Below are positions 9,591 to 18,522 of a stretch of DNA of 64,000 nucleotides, piece by piece; positions within the stretch are counted from its first letter, which is position 1; each line of letters opens with the position of its first letter. The DNA comes from Lentibacillus jeotgali. GTDB lineage: Bacteria; Bacillota; Bacilli; Bacillales; Amphibacillaceae. The stretch lies in NCBI RefSeq assembly GCF_000224785.1, contig NZ_AGAV01000015.1:310001-374000 (forward strand), in the 5' to 3' direction. A program made the translations under genes and the position numbers. Under the pieces are notes generated by a model. The model saw only the letters and a program-made list of their open reading frames with translations, was not told the DNA's origin and did not search any database.

Positions 9591-10505
9591 ATGGAAAAAG
9601 AAAACGCGTATACAGACAAGTCCGTGCAGAACTCGGAGGCAAGTGAAAGCCCATCCGGATTCCGTATTCTTTGGCGGGAAATTATGCGGGATAAAATCGC
9701 ACTGATCTCATTAATTCTTTTAATAATAGTTGTTGCGTTCGTATACGGGACATCAATCATCATGGATAAGGAAGAAATCGTTAAAGTAGATTTATTTGCC
9801 ATTCACCAGCCGCCATCTGATGAATTTATCCTTGGTACGGATTATGGCGGACGAGATATTTTTGGACAGTTGATCATTGGAACGCGGAATTCGCTTTCAG
9901 TAGCTATCCTTGTCACGTTGATGACCGGAATCATTGGAATTGTCTACGGTTTAGTATCCGGTTATTTTGGCGGACATGTTGATAATATTATGATGCGTAT
10001 TTTAGACTTCTTTTTGATTTTACCATTTATAATGGTTGTTATTGTTTTTGTAGCGATTGTCCCCAAATATACTGTGGTTTCATTCTCCTTGATTATGACA
10101 GCATTTTTATGGATGGGGATAGCCAGATTGATACGTTCAAAGGCCTTGCAGGAGAGAGAACTGGATTATGCACAGGCCTCTAAAACACTTGGTTCCTCAA
10201 ATCTAAAAATCATGTTTTCACAGGTCCTGCCAAATTTAAGTTCGCTGATTATTGTAACGATGACATTAAATCTGGCAGCAAACATTGGTCTGGAATCCGG
10301 ACTCTCCTTCTTAGGATTTGGATTTCCTGAGAGCACGCCAAGTTTGGGAACCCTTGTCAGCTATGCAACAAACCCGACAACGCTGGAAGAAAGATGGTGG
10401 ATCTGGGTCCCGGCATCCGTCATGATTTTTGTGCTGATGCTTGCTGTCAATAATGTCGGGCAGGCGCTTAAACGTGCAACCGACGCAAGGCAAAGAAGAG
10501 GTTAA
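9591..10505 (+). CDS. Peptide ABC transporter permease, OppC-like (second cluster)
   Basis: A 304-residue channel partner. An acidic N-terminus precedes the OppC_N-type segment FRILWREIMRDKIALISL. The BPD_transp_1 core follows, with the EAA loop ASKTLGSSNLKIMFSQVLPN. ATG at 9591 is chosen over TTG at 9585, since GGGGTGA lies about 7 nt upstream of it. A 147-nt gap separates it from the binding-protein gene. Confidence 0.9.
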   Translation: MEKENAYTDKSVQNSEASESPSGFRILWREIMRDKIALISLILLIIVVAFVYGTSIIMDKEEIVKVDLFAIHQPPSDEFILGTDYGGRDIFGQLIIGTRNSLSVAILVTLMTGIIGIVYGLVSGYFGGHVDNIMMRILDFFLILPFIMVVIVFVAIVPKYTVVSFSLIMTAFLWMGIARLIRSKALQERELDYAQASKTLGSSNLKIMFSQVLPNLSSLIIVTMTLNLAANIGLESGLSFLGFGFPESTPSLGTLVSYATNPTTLEERWWIWVPASVMIFVLMLAVNNVGQALKRATDARQRRG

Positions 10506-10652
10506 TTTGAGGGGGTGAGGATAAATATAACGAGGGAAGCATAAAGGTTACTTACATTGATGCTGCCATTCCGGCATTGATGATGAGTATAAAACTGTCA
10601 GACGGGCAAGTGTCTGACTGAAAAAATTAAAACTAAGGGGAGGGTCTAATGG

Positions 10653-12518
10653 ATGGAAAAGTCTAATGTCACAAAGGCTGTATTTGCACTATTTTTAGTG
10701 TTGCTGCTGGCACTGACAGCCTGCAGCGGCGGATCTGATGACAGTGGCGATTCATCGGATTCCGGTGAAGGAACTGAGGAAGGGTCAAATGAAGGTGGAG
10801 GAGGAGAGGCTTCGGAAGATAAACTGTATTCGATTGAAGATTTTAGTCCTTCAGCTTCAAATGATGGTGAGCCAATTGATGGTGGATCGATAACGTATGG
10901 TCTTGTATCGGATACTTCCTTTGAAGGCACATTGAACTGGAATTTCTACGATGGTGACCCCGATTCACAAATCCTTAAATGGTTCGATGAAGGGTTATTA
11001 ACGTATGACGAAAACTATACGATGACAAATGACGGAGCTGCAACCTTTGAAGTGAGTGATGACAACAAAACATTCACGTTTACGATAAAAGATGGCGTTA
11101 ACTGGCATGATGGCGAACCGGTTACAGCCGAAGACTGGGCATTTGCACATGAAGTCATTGGACATCCGGATTACAATGGTCCGCGTTATAACGCAAGCTT
11201 CCAGAACATCGAAGGAATGGAAGCTTACCATAATGGCGAGGCTGATTCCATTTCCGGAATTGAAGTAGTAGATGAAAAAACGCTAAAGATCACGTACAAA
11301 AAAGCAACACCGTCATTGCTGACCGGCGGCGTTTGGATCTACCCAATGGCCAAACATATTTTTAAGGATATGCCGGTAGATAAAATAGCAGAGTCACCGG
11401 AAGTTCGCGAGCACCCAATTGGATTTGGACCATTTAAAGTGGAAAATATCGTTCCCGGTGAGTCTGTTGTACTGAAGGCAAATGAAGATTACTGGCGCGG
11501 TGAGCCAAATCTTGATGAGGTCGTTATAAAAGTCATCAATCCAGATACGGTTGTTCAGGCACTGGAAAGTGGCGAAGTTGACCTTGTCAGCAAATTCCCG
11601 ACAGATCAGTACCCGGATAATGCTAATTTATCCAACGTTGAATATCTTGGTAAGGTTGATCTTGCCTATACGTATATCGGTTTTAAACTTGGTACTTGGG
11701 ATAAGGAAAATAATGAAGTCAAACCTAATCCTGACGCCAAAATGGCCAATAAAAATCTGCGCCAGGCAATGTGGCACGCGGTTGATAACAAATCCGTCGG
11801 CGAGAAGTTCTATAATGGACTTCGCTGGAACGCGACAACTTTGATTCCGCCATCCCACCCGGCTTATCATGATGAAAACAATCCTGGCCGTGAATATGAT
11901 CCGGAAAAAGCGAAACAGCTGCTGGACGAAGCAGGCTACGTGGACACAAATGGCGATGGTATCCGTGAAGATCCTGATGGTGAGGAATTGACCATTAACT
12001 TTGCCTCGATGTCAGGCGGCGACGTAGCTGAGCCAATCGCGAACTATTATATGCAGGCTTGGGAAAACGTTGGTCTTAACGTTGAACTGCTAAATGGCCG
12101 CTTGCTGGAATTCAACACGTTCTACGATAAAGTAGGTCAAAGCGGAAACGACGATCCTAACGTTGACATCTACCAAGGGGCATGGAATGTCGGCTATGAC
12201 GTTGACCCAACTGGACTTTATGGGCGTAATGCGCTGTTTAACTTCTCCCGTTATGCAAGTGAGAAAAATGATGAACTCCTGGCAAAAGGTGTATCTGAAG
12301 AAGCATTTGATCAAGAAGTACGCCAGGAAGTCTACAATGAGTGGCAGGAATTCATGGTTGATGAGGTGCCGGTCTTCCCAACATTGTACCGCTCATTAAT
12401 CGTTCCGGTTAATAACCGTATTGTCAATTACGACTTGTACGATGACGACATGTCAACGGGCGATACCTACCTTTATGAACTCGGTGTCACACAGGAAGAA
12501 CCAGTGAAAGCAGAATAA
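10653..12518 (+). CDS. Peptide-binding lipoprotein, OppA-like (second cluster)
   Basis: A 621-residue extracellular solute receptor for the second importer. The signal peptide ends in LTAC (lipidated Cys24), then an acidic Gly/Ser/Glu linker (25-52) and a SBP_bac_5 domain. It is about 60 residues longer than the first OppA, within the range for the family. AAGGGGAGGG precedes the ATG. An ATG 4 nt upstream (10649) hits a stop after five codons. As last gene it gives the order D-F-B-C-A, the order I remember for lactococcal opp, and differs from the first cluster (A-B-C-D-F), so this is probably not a recent tandem copy. The peptide size range cannot be told from sequence. Confidence 0.9.
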   Translation: MEKSNVTKAVFALFLVLLLALTACSGGSDDSGDSSDSGEGTEEGSNEGGGGEASEDKLYSIEDFSPSASNDGEPIDGGSITYGLVSDTSFEGTLNWNFYDGDPDSQILKWFDEGLLTYDENYTMTNDGAATFEVSDDNKTFTFTIKDGVNWHDGEPVTAEDWAFAHEVIGHPDYNGPRYNASFQNIEGMEAYHNGEADSISGIEVVDEKTLKITYKKATPSLLTGGVWIYPMAKHIFKDMPVDKIAESPEVREHPIGFGPFKVENIVPGESVVLKANEDYWRGEPNLDEVVIKVINPDTVVQALESGEVDLVSKFPTDQYPDNANLSNVEYLGKVDLAYTYIGFKLGTWDKENNEVKPNPDAKMANKNLRQAMWHAVDNKSVGEKFYNGLRWNATTLIPPSHPAYHDENNPGREYDPEKAKQLLDEAGYVDTNGDGIREDPDGEELTINFASMSGGDVAEPIANYYMQAWENVGLNVELLNGRLLEFNTFYDKVGQSGNDDPNVDIYQGAWNVGYDVDPTGLYGRNALFNFSRYASEKNDELLAKGVSEEAFDQEVRQEVYNEWQEFMVDEVPVFPTLYRSLIVPVNNRIVNYDLYDDDMSTGDTYLYELGVTQEEPVKAE

Positions 12519-12528
12519 CTTGCTTAAA

Positions 12529-12582
12529 AGGCTGCCTCCAAACGCCACCTTTTAGTGGTCTTTTGGGGGCAGTCCCATTTTT
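12529..12582 (+). terminator. Terminator of the second peptide-transport cluster
   Basis: GGCTGCCTCCAAA pairs with TTTGGGGGCAGTCC (minor mismatch and G-U pairs), enclosing a nested CCAC/GTGG hairpin, followed by CATTTTTT. It closes the D-F-B-C-A unit. Confidence 0.75.
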
Positions 12583-12656
12583 TGCCTAAAAGACTGATAG
12601 ACATTATTTCTTTGATGTGACGAGAGGCCTCTTGAAGGATGTTTTGGACATACATA

Positions 12657-12673
12657 TGTAATTTGAATGCTAT
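12657..12673. promoter_or_regulatory. Candidate WalR (YycF) box, distal
   Basis: TGTAAT-N5-TGCTAT matches the WalR direct repeat TGTWAH-N5-TGTWAH at 11 of 12 positions. It lies about 100 bp upstream of the -10 of the LysM/3D gene, a class of gene known to be WalR-activated in B. subtilis (yocH). Confidence 0.4.
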
Positions 12674-12726
12674 TTTGAAACAAACCTATTATATTTGTAA
12701 TATTTACTGCGCATTTCGGTAACTCT

Positions 12727-12777
12727 TGTAACAGACTCTTAATTCCTCTGTAACTGCATTGTCTATAAAGCTATGAT
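12727..12777 (+). promoter_or_regulatory. Promoter of the LysM/3D gene with WalR-like half sites
   Basis: A -10 TATGAT lies at 12772-12777 with no good -35 box. In its place TGTAAC occurs at 12749-12754, 17 bp before the -10, and again at 12727-12732, exactly 22 bp (two helical turns) upstream. Each is followed at the right spacing by a degenerate second half. A weak -35 replaced by repeats suggests an activator-dependent promoter. Confidence 0.45.
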
Positions 12778-12815
12778 AGTATTGTGAATGCAGTAATCAA
12801 AGGAGGGAACTACCT

Positions 12816-13661
12816 ATGAAGAAGTTGGTAGCTTCAATCGCTACGGGAATCATTATTGCTGGCGCTACAGCAACGACTGCGTCTGCAGCAGACTATGATG
12901 TTGAAAAAGGAGACAGCCTTTGGGGTATCGCAAAGGAACATAATACAAGCGTGGATGAACTTGTTGATGTAAACGATTTGGAATCAACAACGATTTATCC
13001 AAACCAGACAATTTCGATCGATGGATCCAACGAGAACAATGGCACATATAAGGTACAAAAAGGTGATACATTATACGATATTGGTAATGAGTTTGGTGTG
13101 TCCGTAAATGAATTGAAAGCTTGGAATAACCTTCAGTCAGATATCATTATCGCTGGTCAACAACTAGCAACGGAAGGTTCAAATGTTGAACAGGGTGAAG
13201 CTCAGTCTGCTTCTGCATCTAAAGCAACTCAATCATCTGAATCAAGTTCATCCAATCAGTCCAGTGAATCAGCGGAGAAGTCTGATGAATCAGAACAAGT
13301 GACTCAAGTATCCACTGACAATAATACAAATGAACAGCAATCACAAGAATCCTCACAGGATAACCCTGAGGGCAAAACCATTACAGCAACAGCAACAGCG
13401 TATACTGCTGACTGTGCCGGGTGCTCAGGTGTTACGGCTACCGGTGTTGACTTGAATGCCAATCCAAACAAAAAAGTCATTGCGGTTGACCCGAGCGTTA
13501 TCCCATTAGGATCAAAAGTTCATGTTGAAGGTTATGGTTATGCAACTGCTGCAGACGTTGGTGGTGCCATTAACGGCAATAAAATCGATGTTCATGTCCC
13601 ATCAGAGAGCGAAGCTAATCAATGGGGCGTTCAAACAGTTGATGTAACAATCGTAGAATAA
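12816..13661 (+). CDS. Secreted LysM and 3D-domain cell-wall protein, YocH-like
   Basis: A secreted peptidoglycan-binding protein of 281 residues, probably a lytic transglycosylase-type cell-wall enzyme. A Sec signal peptide ends at about ASA/AD (residues 24-25). Two LysM repeats follow (about 27-70 and 78-121, each with an xKGDSLW/TLYxI core), then a Ser/Gln/Glu-rich linker (about 125-185) and a C-terminal 3D domain (about 190-281) with the conserved aspartates in AVDPSVIPLGS, ADVGG and KIDVHV. A terminator follows, so it is monocistronic. The same architecture is found in B. subtilis YocH. Confidence 0.88.
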   Translation: MKKLVASIATGIIIAGATATTASAADYDVEKGDSLWGIAKEHNTSVDELVDVNDLESTTIYPNQTISIDGSNENNGTYKVQKGDTLYDIGNEFGVSVNELKAWNNLQSDIIIAGQQLATEGSNVEQGEAQSASASKATQSSESSSSNQSSESAEKSDESEQVTQVSTDNNTNEQQSQESSQDNPEGKTITATATAYTADCAGCSGVTATGVDLNANPNKKVIAVDPSVIPLGSKVHVEGYGYATAADVGGAINGNKIDVHVPSESEANQWGVQTVDVTIVE

Positions 13662-13684
13662 TGATAAGTCAACAATAAAAAGGG

Positions 13685-13712
13685 GAGCATCGCATCAGAT
13701 GCTCTCTTTTTA
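13685..13712 (+). terminator. Terminator of the LysM/3D gene
   Basis: GAGCATC-GCATCA-GATGCTC is a perfect 7-bp stem followed by TCTTTTTATTT. Confidence 0.85.
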
Positions 13713-13785
13713 TTTGACGGTTAAAGTTTCCTAACTTAATAGGTTCTTAGAAAGCGGATCTGAGTCATTCGTATAACAGATCAGC

Positions 13786-13929
13786 CTAATTCAAAATTAT
13801 TGTATTGTTATCATCGCTTTCCTCTTTTTCTACAACGTCATCTGTATCAAAAGTTGTCTGGAAATATCCAACTATTCCAAAACTGACAACCAACCCAATA
13901 AATAGTGTCATCAAAATTTGCTTCATCAT
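13786..13929 (-). CDS. Small single-pass membrane protein, unknown
   Basis: A 47-residue open frame starting MMKQILMTLFIGLVVSFGIV. It has one hydrophobic helix (about residues 5-23) and a short acidic tail (TDDVVEKEESDDNN). GAGAGG lies 7 nt upstream of the ATG at 13929. A second in-frame ATG follows at once and could be the true start. The Lys-then-helix start, outward-facing acidic tail and good ribosome binding site favour a real small gene convergent with the LysM/3D gene. I do not recognise the family. Confidence 0.6.
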   Translation of the reverse strand: MMKQILMTLFIGLVVSFGIVGYFQTTFDTDDVVEKEESDDNNTIILN

Positions 13930-13934
13930 GCGTT

Positions 13935-14175
13935 TTCCTCTCTAATATCTTATATTACAATTATATTACAAACAGAGGGTGTTTTGCCATAAATTTGTTA
14001 AAAAAATAAAAGGGAAATCTTACTATCGCAGAATTAACATCAAAAAAAGACCTATGGTTAATGGCCATTGTAAATACCAAATAATCATATCATGTGTTAA
14101 ACTCAATAATGGAACATGTTAATTCTTTAAATAAAAAATGACTAAAACGCTTACATAATAAAAGGAGGAAATAAA
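13935..14175. other. kbl upstream region
   Basis: No gene is seen. A cre-like CTAAAACGCTTACA (14142-14155, 11 of 14 matches) lies just before the ribosome binding site AAAGGAGG of kbl. It is too degenerate to call as a site with confidence. Confidence 0.3.
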
Positions 14176-15366
14176 ATGACTAGCAGCGTACTGCAAAATT
14201 TCCTGAAAGCGAATATTTCAGACTTAAAAGAACGCGGGCTCTATAATGAAATTGACCCGGTACAGGGAGCAAACGGTCCGGTGATTAATATTGACGGAAA
14301 GAAGCTGATTAATTTATCATCCAATAATTATTTGGGTCTTGCCACCGATGAGCGGTTGAAGGAAGCTGCCAAAGAAGCGGTGGATTCCCATGGGGCAGGT
14401 GCAGGCGCCGTCCGCACGATTAACGGCACACTTGACCTGCACCTTGAGCTTGAAAAGAAACTGGCGGAATTCAAGGGAACCGAAGCGGTCATTTCCTATC
14501 AGTCAGGATTTAATTGTAATATGGCGGCAATTTCTGCGGTAATGGATAAGCACGATGCGATTCTTTCCGACGAATTGAATCATGCGTCGATTATTGACGG
14601 CTGCCGTTTGTCCAAAGCAAAGATTATCCGTTTTAATCACTCGGATATGGACGATTTGCGGGCCAAAGCTAAAGAAGCGGTCGAATCCGGACAGTATAAT
14701 AAGGTGATGGTGATTACAGACGGTGTCTTTTCCATGGATGGTGATATTGCCAAACTGCCGGAAATTGTGGCCATTGCCGAAGAGTTTGACTTGATAACCT
14801 ATGTTGACGATGCACATGGGTCAGGTGTACTTGGTAAAGGTGCCGGCACGGTAAAACATTTCGGGCTGCAGGATAAAGTTGATTTCCAGATGGGGACCCT
14901 GTCCAAGGCAATCGGTGTCATCGGCGGGTATGTTGCCGGCAAAACGGGACTGATTGACTGGCTGAAAGTACGCTCCCGTCCATTTTTATTTTCAACGGCT
15001 GTTTCACCAGCAGACGCAGCTGCAAGTACAAAAGCCGTTGAACTGTTGATGGAATCGACGGATTTAAATGAAAAGCTTTGGGCGAACAGTGATTATTTGA
15101 AAGAGGGGTTGAAAAAGCTCGGATTTGATATTGGCGAAAGTGAAACACCGATTACCCCATGTATTCTGGGTGATGAGAAAGATACGCAGAAATTCAGCAA
15201 GCGGCTGTATGAAGAAGGGGTTTATGCGAAATCAATTGTTTTCCCAACAGTGCCAAGAGGCAAAGGCCGTGTCCGCAATATGCCGACAGCAGCCCATACC
15301 AAAGAAATGCTGGATGATGCGCTCAAGGCCTATGAAAAAATCGGCAAGGAATTGGGACTGATTTAA
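14176..15366 (+). CDS. kbl: Glycine C-acetyltransferase (2-amino-3-ketobutyrate CoA ligase)
   Basis: A 396-residue cytoplasmic PLP enzyme of the alpha-oxoamine synthase family that cleaves 2-amino-3-oxobutyrate with CoA to glycine and acetyl-CoA. The expected PLP residues are present: His136 stacking on the ring, Asp211 and His214 in DDAHGSG, and the Schiff-base Lys244 in GTLSKAIG. The N-terminal substrate loop reads NNYLGLA. The length is normal. The next gene encodes the matching threonine dehydrogenase, so the pair makes a threonine breakdown pathway. BioF is the main alternative, but gene context favours Kbl. Confidence 0.93.
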   Translation: MTSSVLQNFLKANISDLKERGLYNEIDPVQGANGPVINIDGKKLINLSSNNYLGLATDERLKEAAKEAVDSHGAGAGAVRTINGTLDLHLELEKKLAEFKGTEAVISYQSGFNCNMAAISAVMDKHDAILSDELNHASIIDGCRLSKAKIIRFNHSDMDDLRAKAKEAVESGQYNKVMVITDGVFSMDGDIAKLPEIVAIAEEFDLITYVDDAHGSGVLGKGAGTVKHFGLQDKVDFQMGTLSKAIGVIGGYVAGKTGLIDWLKVRSRPFLFSTAVSPADAAASTKAVELLMESTDLNEKLWANSDYLKEGLKKLGFDIGESETPITPCILGDEKDTQKFSKRLYEEGVYAKSIVFPTVPRGKGRVRNMPTAAHTKEMLDDALKAYEKIGKELGLI

Positions 15367-15433
15367 AAGTGATGCCCATAATTAACTTCATGAATAAACA
15401 TATTTGCTGGAAGGATAGCTGGGGGAAATAACG

Positions 15434-16369
15434 ATGAAAAAAATTCTGGTTACTGGGGCGATGGGTCAAATCGGCTCAGAGCTTGTCAGGAAACTGCGGG
15501 AAAATTATGGCCCATCTAATGTTATTGGAACCGACCTTTGGAAAAAAGAAGAAACGGAAGGTCCATTTGAGATTGTTGATGTGACCGACGGAAAGGCAAT
15601 ACATGACGTAGCCAAAAAACATAACGTCGATACGATCATGCATCTGGCTGCTTTGTTGTCGGCCAAGGCGGAATCAGCCCCGCAACTAGCATGGGACTTG
15701 AACATGGGCGGATTGATGAACGCTCTGGAAGCAGCGCGAGAACTTGATTTGCAATTTTTCACGCCGAGTTCGATTGGCGTATTCGGCCCGACAACGCCAA
15801 AGCAAAACACGCCGCAGGAAACAACAATGCGCCCGACAACGATGTATGGTGTCAATAAGGTGGCTGGGGAGCTTCTATGTGATTATTACTATTATCGATA
15901 TGGCCTGGACACGCGCGGTGTCCGCTATCCTGGCTTGATTTCCTATATGACCCCGCCAGGCGGAGGAACAACGGATTATGCAGTGGAAATTTATTATGAG
16001 GCGATCAAGCATAAAAAGTACACGTCCTATATTGCAGCCAACACGTACATGGATATGATGTATATGCCGGATGCTTTGAATGCGATTATTAAGTTGATGG
16101 AAGCCGACCCCGACAAGCTTGTCCACCGCAATGCTTATAATATTTCAGCTATATCCGCAACACCGGAGGATTTTACAGACGCTATTCGAAAGCATATTCC
16201 GGAGTTTGAACTGACATATGACGTTGATCCTGTCCGTCAGCAAATCGCCGACAGCTGGCCGGACAGTATTGATTCGTCTGCAGCTAAAGAAGAATGGGGC
16301 TTTGAAGCGGCATATGATATAGACCGGATGACAGCAGATATGTTGGCAAAAATTCGGGAGAAATCATAA
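15434..16369 (+). CDS. tdh: L-threonine 3-dehydrogenase, SDR (epimerase-like) type
   Basis: A 311-residue NAD-dependent extended SDR that oxidises L-threonine to 2-amino-3-oxobutyrate, the substrate of Kbl. The Rossmann motif GAMGQIG is at residues 8-14, the catalytic serine lies in PSS (112-113), and the active-site YGVNK gives Tyr138 and Lys142. This is the short-chain type, unrelated to the zinc-dependent Tdh of E. coli. It lies 67 nt after kbl with GGGGG before the ATG, and a strong terminator follows. Confidence 0.9.
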   Translation: MKKILVTGAMGQIGSELVRKLRENYGPSNVIGTDLWKKEETEGPFEIVDVTDGKAIHDVAKKHNVDTIMHLAALLSAKAESAPQLAWDLNMGGLMNALEAARELDLQFFTPSSIGVFGPTTPKQNTPQETTMRPTTMYGVNKVAGELLCDYYYYRYGLDTRGVRYPGLISYMTPPGGGTTDYAVEIYYEAIKHKKYTSYIAANTYMDMMYMPDALNAIIKLMEADPDKLVHRNAYNISAISATPEDFTDAIRKHIPEFELTYDVDPVRQQIADSWPDSIDSSAAKEEWGFEAAYDIDRMTADMLAKIREKS

Positions 16370-16414
16370 AATAAGCAGTCCAATTAAACAAAGATTGGAC
16401 TGCTTATTTTTATG
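16370..16414 (+). terminator. Terminator of kbl-tdh
   Basis: AAGCAGTCCAAT pairs perfectly with ATTGGACTGCTT across a 9-nt loop, followed by ATTTTTAT. The A-rich 5' flank could also let it serve the convergent ABC-F gene. Confidence 0.88.
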
Positions 16415-16473
16415 ATTTAACTCAAAGGCAGAAAATCGATCGAGTTGTATACCCGATCGATCAAGCCATCAAG

Positions 16474-18096
16474 TCAGCTCGCATACATGGCTTCAACTTT
16501 CTCTTGCAATTCTTTATCCGCAATATATTCGTCATAGCTCATTTCTTTATCGACAATACCCTGAGGCGTGATTTCAATCAGCCGGTTGGCAATCGTCTGA
16601 ATGAACTCGTGGTCGTGGGAAGTGAAAAGCACCGATCCTTTAAACCGTTTCAGCCCATTGTTCAGGGATGTGATTGATTCCAGATCCAAATGGTTCGTCG
16701 GTTCATCCATTACTAGAACGTTAGCACCTGAGAGCATCATTTTCGACAGCATGCAGCGGACACGTTCGCCGCCGGATAGGACGCTGGCTTTCTTCAGTGC
16801 CTGGTCACCCGAGAACAGCATCCGGCCAAGGAACCCGCGCAGAAAGGTTTCCGTTTCATCTTCCGGTGAATATTGCCGGAGCCAATCAACCAGTGTTAAG
16901 TCGCTGCGGTCAAAATAGTCAGCATTATCCCTTGGGAAGTAGGATTGTGATGTTGTGACACCCCACTTGTATGTGCCGGCGTCAGGCTCCATATTACCCA
17001 TTATAATCTCGAAAAGTGTCGTCTTGGCAATATCGTTTTTTCCAACTAAAGCGATTTTGTCATCTTTTTTCATGGTAAAGCTGACATTGTCGAGCACTTT
17101 TTCACCGTTGATCGTTTTAGTTAAGCCATCAACGAACAAGAGATCGTTACCGATTTCACGGTCCGGTGTGAAGTTAATATACGGATACTTTCGGGATGAC
17201 GGTTTAATGTCATCCAGCGTAATGCTGTCGAGAAGTTTTTTCCGTGATGTGGCCTGCCGCGATTTTGATGCATTTGCACTGAACCGCTCGATAAATGCTT
17301 TCAGGTCTTTGATTTTTTCTTCTTTCTTCTTGTTTTCTTCCTGAGCCATTTTTTTGGCCAGCTGGCTGGATTCATACCAGAAGTCATAGTTACCGACGTA
17401 AATTTCAATTTTTCCGTAGTCAACATCTGCAATGTGTGTGCATACTTTATTTAAAAAGTGGCGGTCATGAGAAACAACGATCACTGTATTTTCAAAGTTG
17501 ATCAGAAACTCTTCCAGCCACTGAATGGCGTGAATGTCCAAACCGTTTGTCGGTTCATCCAGAAGCAAAATATCCGGGTTTCCAAAGAGTGCTTGTGCAA
17601 GCAATACTTTGACTTTCTGGTCTTCGGGCAGCTCCGCCATTTTTGCTGAATGAAGGGATTCACCAATACCGAGCCCTTTCAACAGAACGGCTGCATCGGA
17701 CTCTGCTTCCCAGCCGTTCATTTCAGCAAATTCACCTTCGAGTTCAGCAGCACGCATGCCATCCTCTTCGGAAAAATCAGGTTTCATATAAATCGCGTCT
17801 TTTTCCTGCTTGACCTCATACAAACGTTCGTGCCCCATCAGAACAGTTTCCAGAACATCATATTCTTCAAAGGCAAAGTGATCCTGCTGCAGCACAGCCA
17901 TTCGTTCATTAGGAGATGTGGAAACACTGCCTGATTGCGGCTCAACGTCACCGGACAGGACCTTCAGGAAAGTGGATTTGCCGGCACCATTCGCACCAAT
18001 GACACCATAACAGTTGCCAGGCGTGAATTTTAGGTTCACATCCTCGAATAATTTCTTATCAGCATATCGCAAACTTACATTATTAACCGTTATCAT
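16474..18096 (-). CDS. ykpA: ABC-F family ATPase, YkpA/YbiT-like
   Basis: A 540-residue soluble protein with two ABC domains joined by a charged helical linker (about 245-290) and no membrane segments, as in ABC-F translation factors. NBD1 has canonical Walker A GANGAGKS (34-41) and Walker B LLLDEPTN (177-184) but a degenerate signature, LPEDQ (156-160). NBD2 has an altered Walker A, GKNDIAKT (352-359), but canonical LSGGE and LVMDEPTNHLD. The two composite sites are therefore unequal, with one canonical and one degenerate. Family members act on the ribosome. I recall similar NBD2 changes in YkpA homologues, so this may be a subfamily trait. Its exact role is unknown. Confidence 0.85.
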   Translation of the reverse strand: MITVNNVSLRYADKKLFEDVNLKFTPGNCYGVIGANGAGKSTFLKVLSGDVEPQSGSVSTSPNERMAVLQQDHFAFEEYDVLETVLMGHERLYEVKQEKDAIYMKPDFSEEDGMRAAELEGEFAEMNGWEAESDAAVLLKGLGIGESLHSAKMAELPEDQKVKVLLAQALFGNPDILLLDEPTNGLDIHAIQWLEEFLINFENTVIVVSHDRHFLNKVCTHIADVDYGKIEIYVGNYDFWYESSQLAKKMAQEENKKKEEKIKDLKAFIERFSANASKSRQATSRKKLLDSITLDDIKPSSRKYPYINFTPDREIGNDLLFVDGLTKTINGEKVLDNVSFTMKKDDKIALVGKNDIAKTTLFEIIMGNMEPDAGTYKWGVTTSQSYFPRDNADYFDRSDLTLVDWLRQYSPEDETETFLRGFLGRMLFSGDQALKKASVLSGGERVRCMLSKMMLSGANVLVMDEPTNHLDLESITSLNNGLKRFKGSVLFTSHDHEFIQTIANRLIEITPQGIVDKEMSYDEYIADKELQEKVEAMYAS

Positions 18097-18330
18097 TCAT
18101 TAACGTCCTCCAATTAATATCATCACCGTTAGCTTAAGGGATTTAGGCCATTTCGTCAACGTAAATGGATTGTTGGCACCTATTTGTTCACAAAAATTTT
18201 AGAAAAATTGATTTTGCTGCTTAGAAAATTTGGCTTGTCGCCAAGCTTTCATGGCGAAAGCTTAAGTTCTGCCAAAAAGGATTATATTTTCCTGGGGGTT
18301 TATGCAACAATGTAAAAAAGTATTTGCGGG
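18097..18330. other. Intergenic region upstream of ykpA
   Basis: No gene is seen. A perfect inverted repeat AAGCTTTC/GAAAGCTT lies near 18245-18265. TATATT near 18288 could be a -10 for the small frame that follows, but its -35 is poor. Confidence 0.4.
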
Positions 18331-18444
18331 ATGACGGAGGGAGAGGCCTATGGAAGGAAAAAGCACCCCGCTACACCGAAAGCGTCGAAGGAATCATTCG
18401 TATTTATATTGACAGAAAAAATAAAAAGGCTTGTGATTAAATGA
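18331..18444 (+). CDS. Candidate small ORF, 37 residues, unknown
   Basis: The frame begins MTEGEAYGRKKHPATPKASK and ends KRLVIK. It is strongly basic and is followed after 3 nt by a rho-independent terminator on the same strand, which suggests a short transcript here. Its own ribosome binding site is weak. Inside it, GGAGG precedes an out-of-frame ATG (18350) that opens a 20-residue basic peptide. It could therefore be a small protein, a leader peptide or a non-coding RNA. No family is recognised. Confidence 0.3.
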   Translation: MTEGEAYGRKKHPATPKASKESFVFILTEKIKRLVIK

Positions 18445-18446
18445 TC

Positions 18447-18480
18447 AGAACCTTACAGTGGATGTAGAGGTTCTTTTGTT
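18447..18480 (+). terminator. Terminator-like hairpin
   Basis: AGAACCT and AGGTTCT form a 7-bp stem around a loop of about 14 nt, followed by TTTGTTT on the plus strand. It may end the small frame before it. On the minus strand it could also serve the exporter gene. Confidence 0.5.
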
Positions 18481-18522
18481 TGGCGCGGTTTACTGTTTAA
18501 TTGAAAAAAGAACAATCATTCA

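Noticed and set aside
2436-12518. Second peptide cluster as a recent tandem duplication of the first
   Set aside because: Gene order (D-F-B-C-A against A-B-C-D-F), protein lengths and cysteine motifs differ. Separate origin is more likely.
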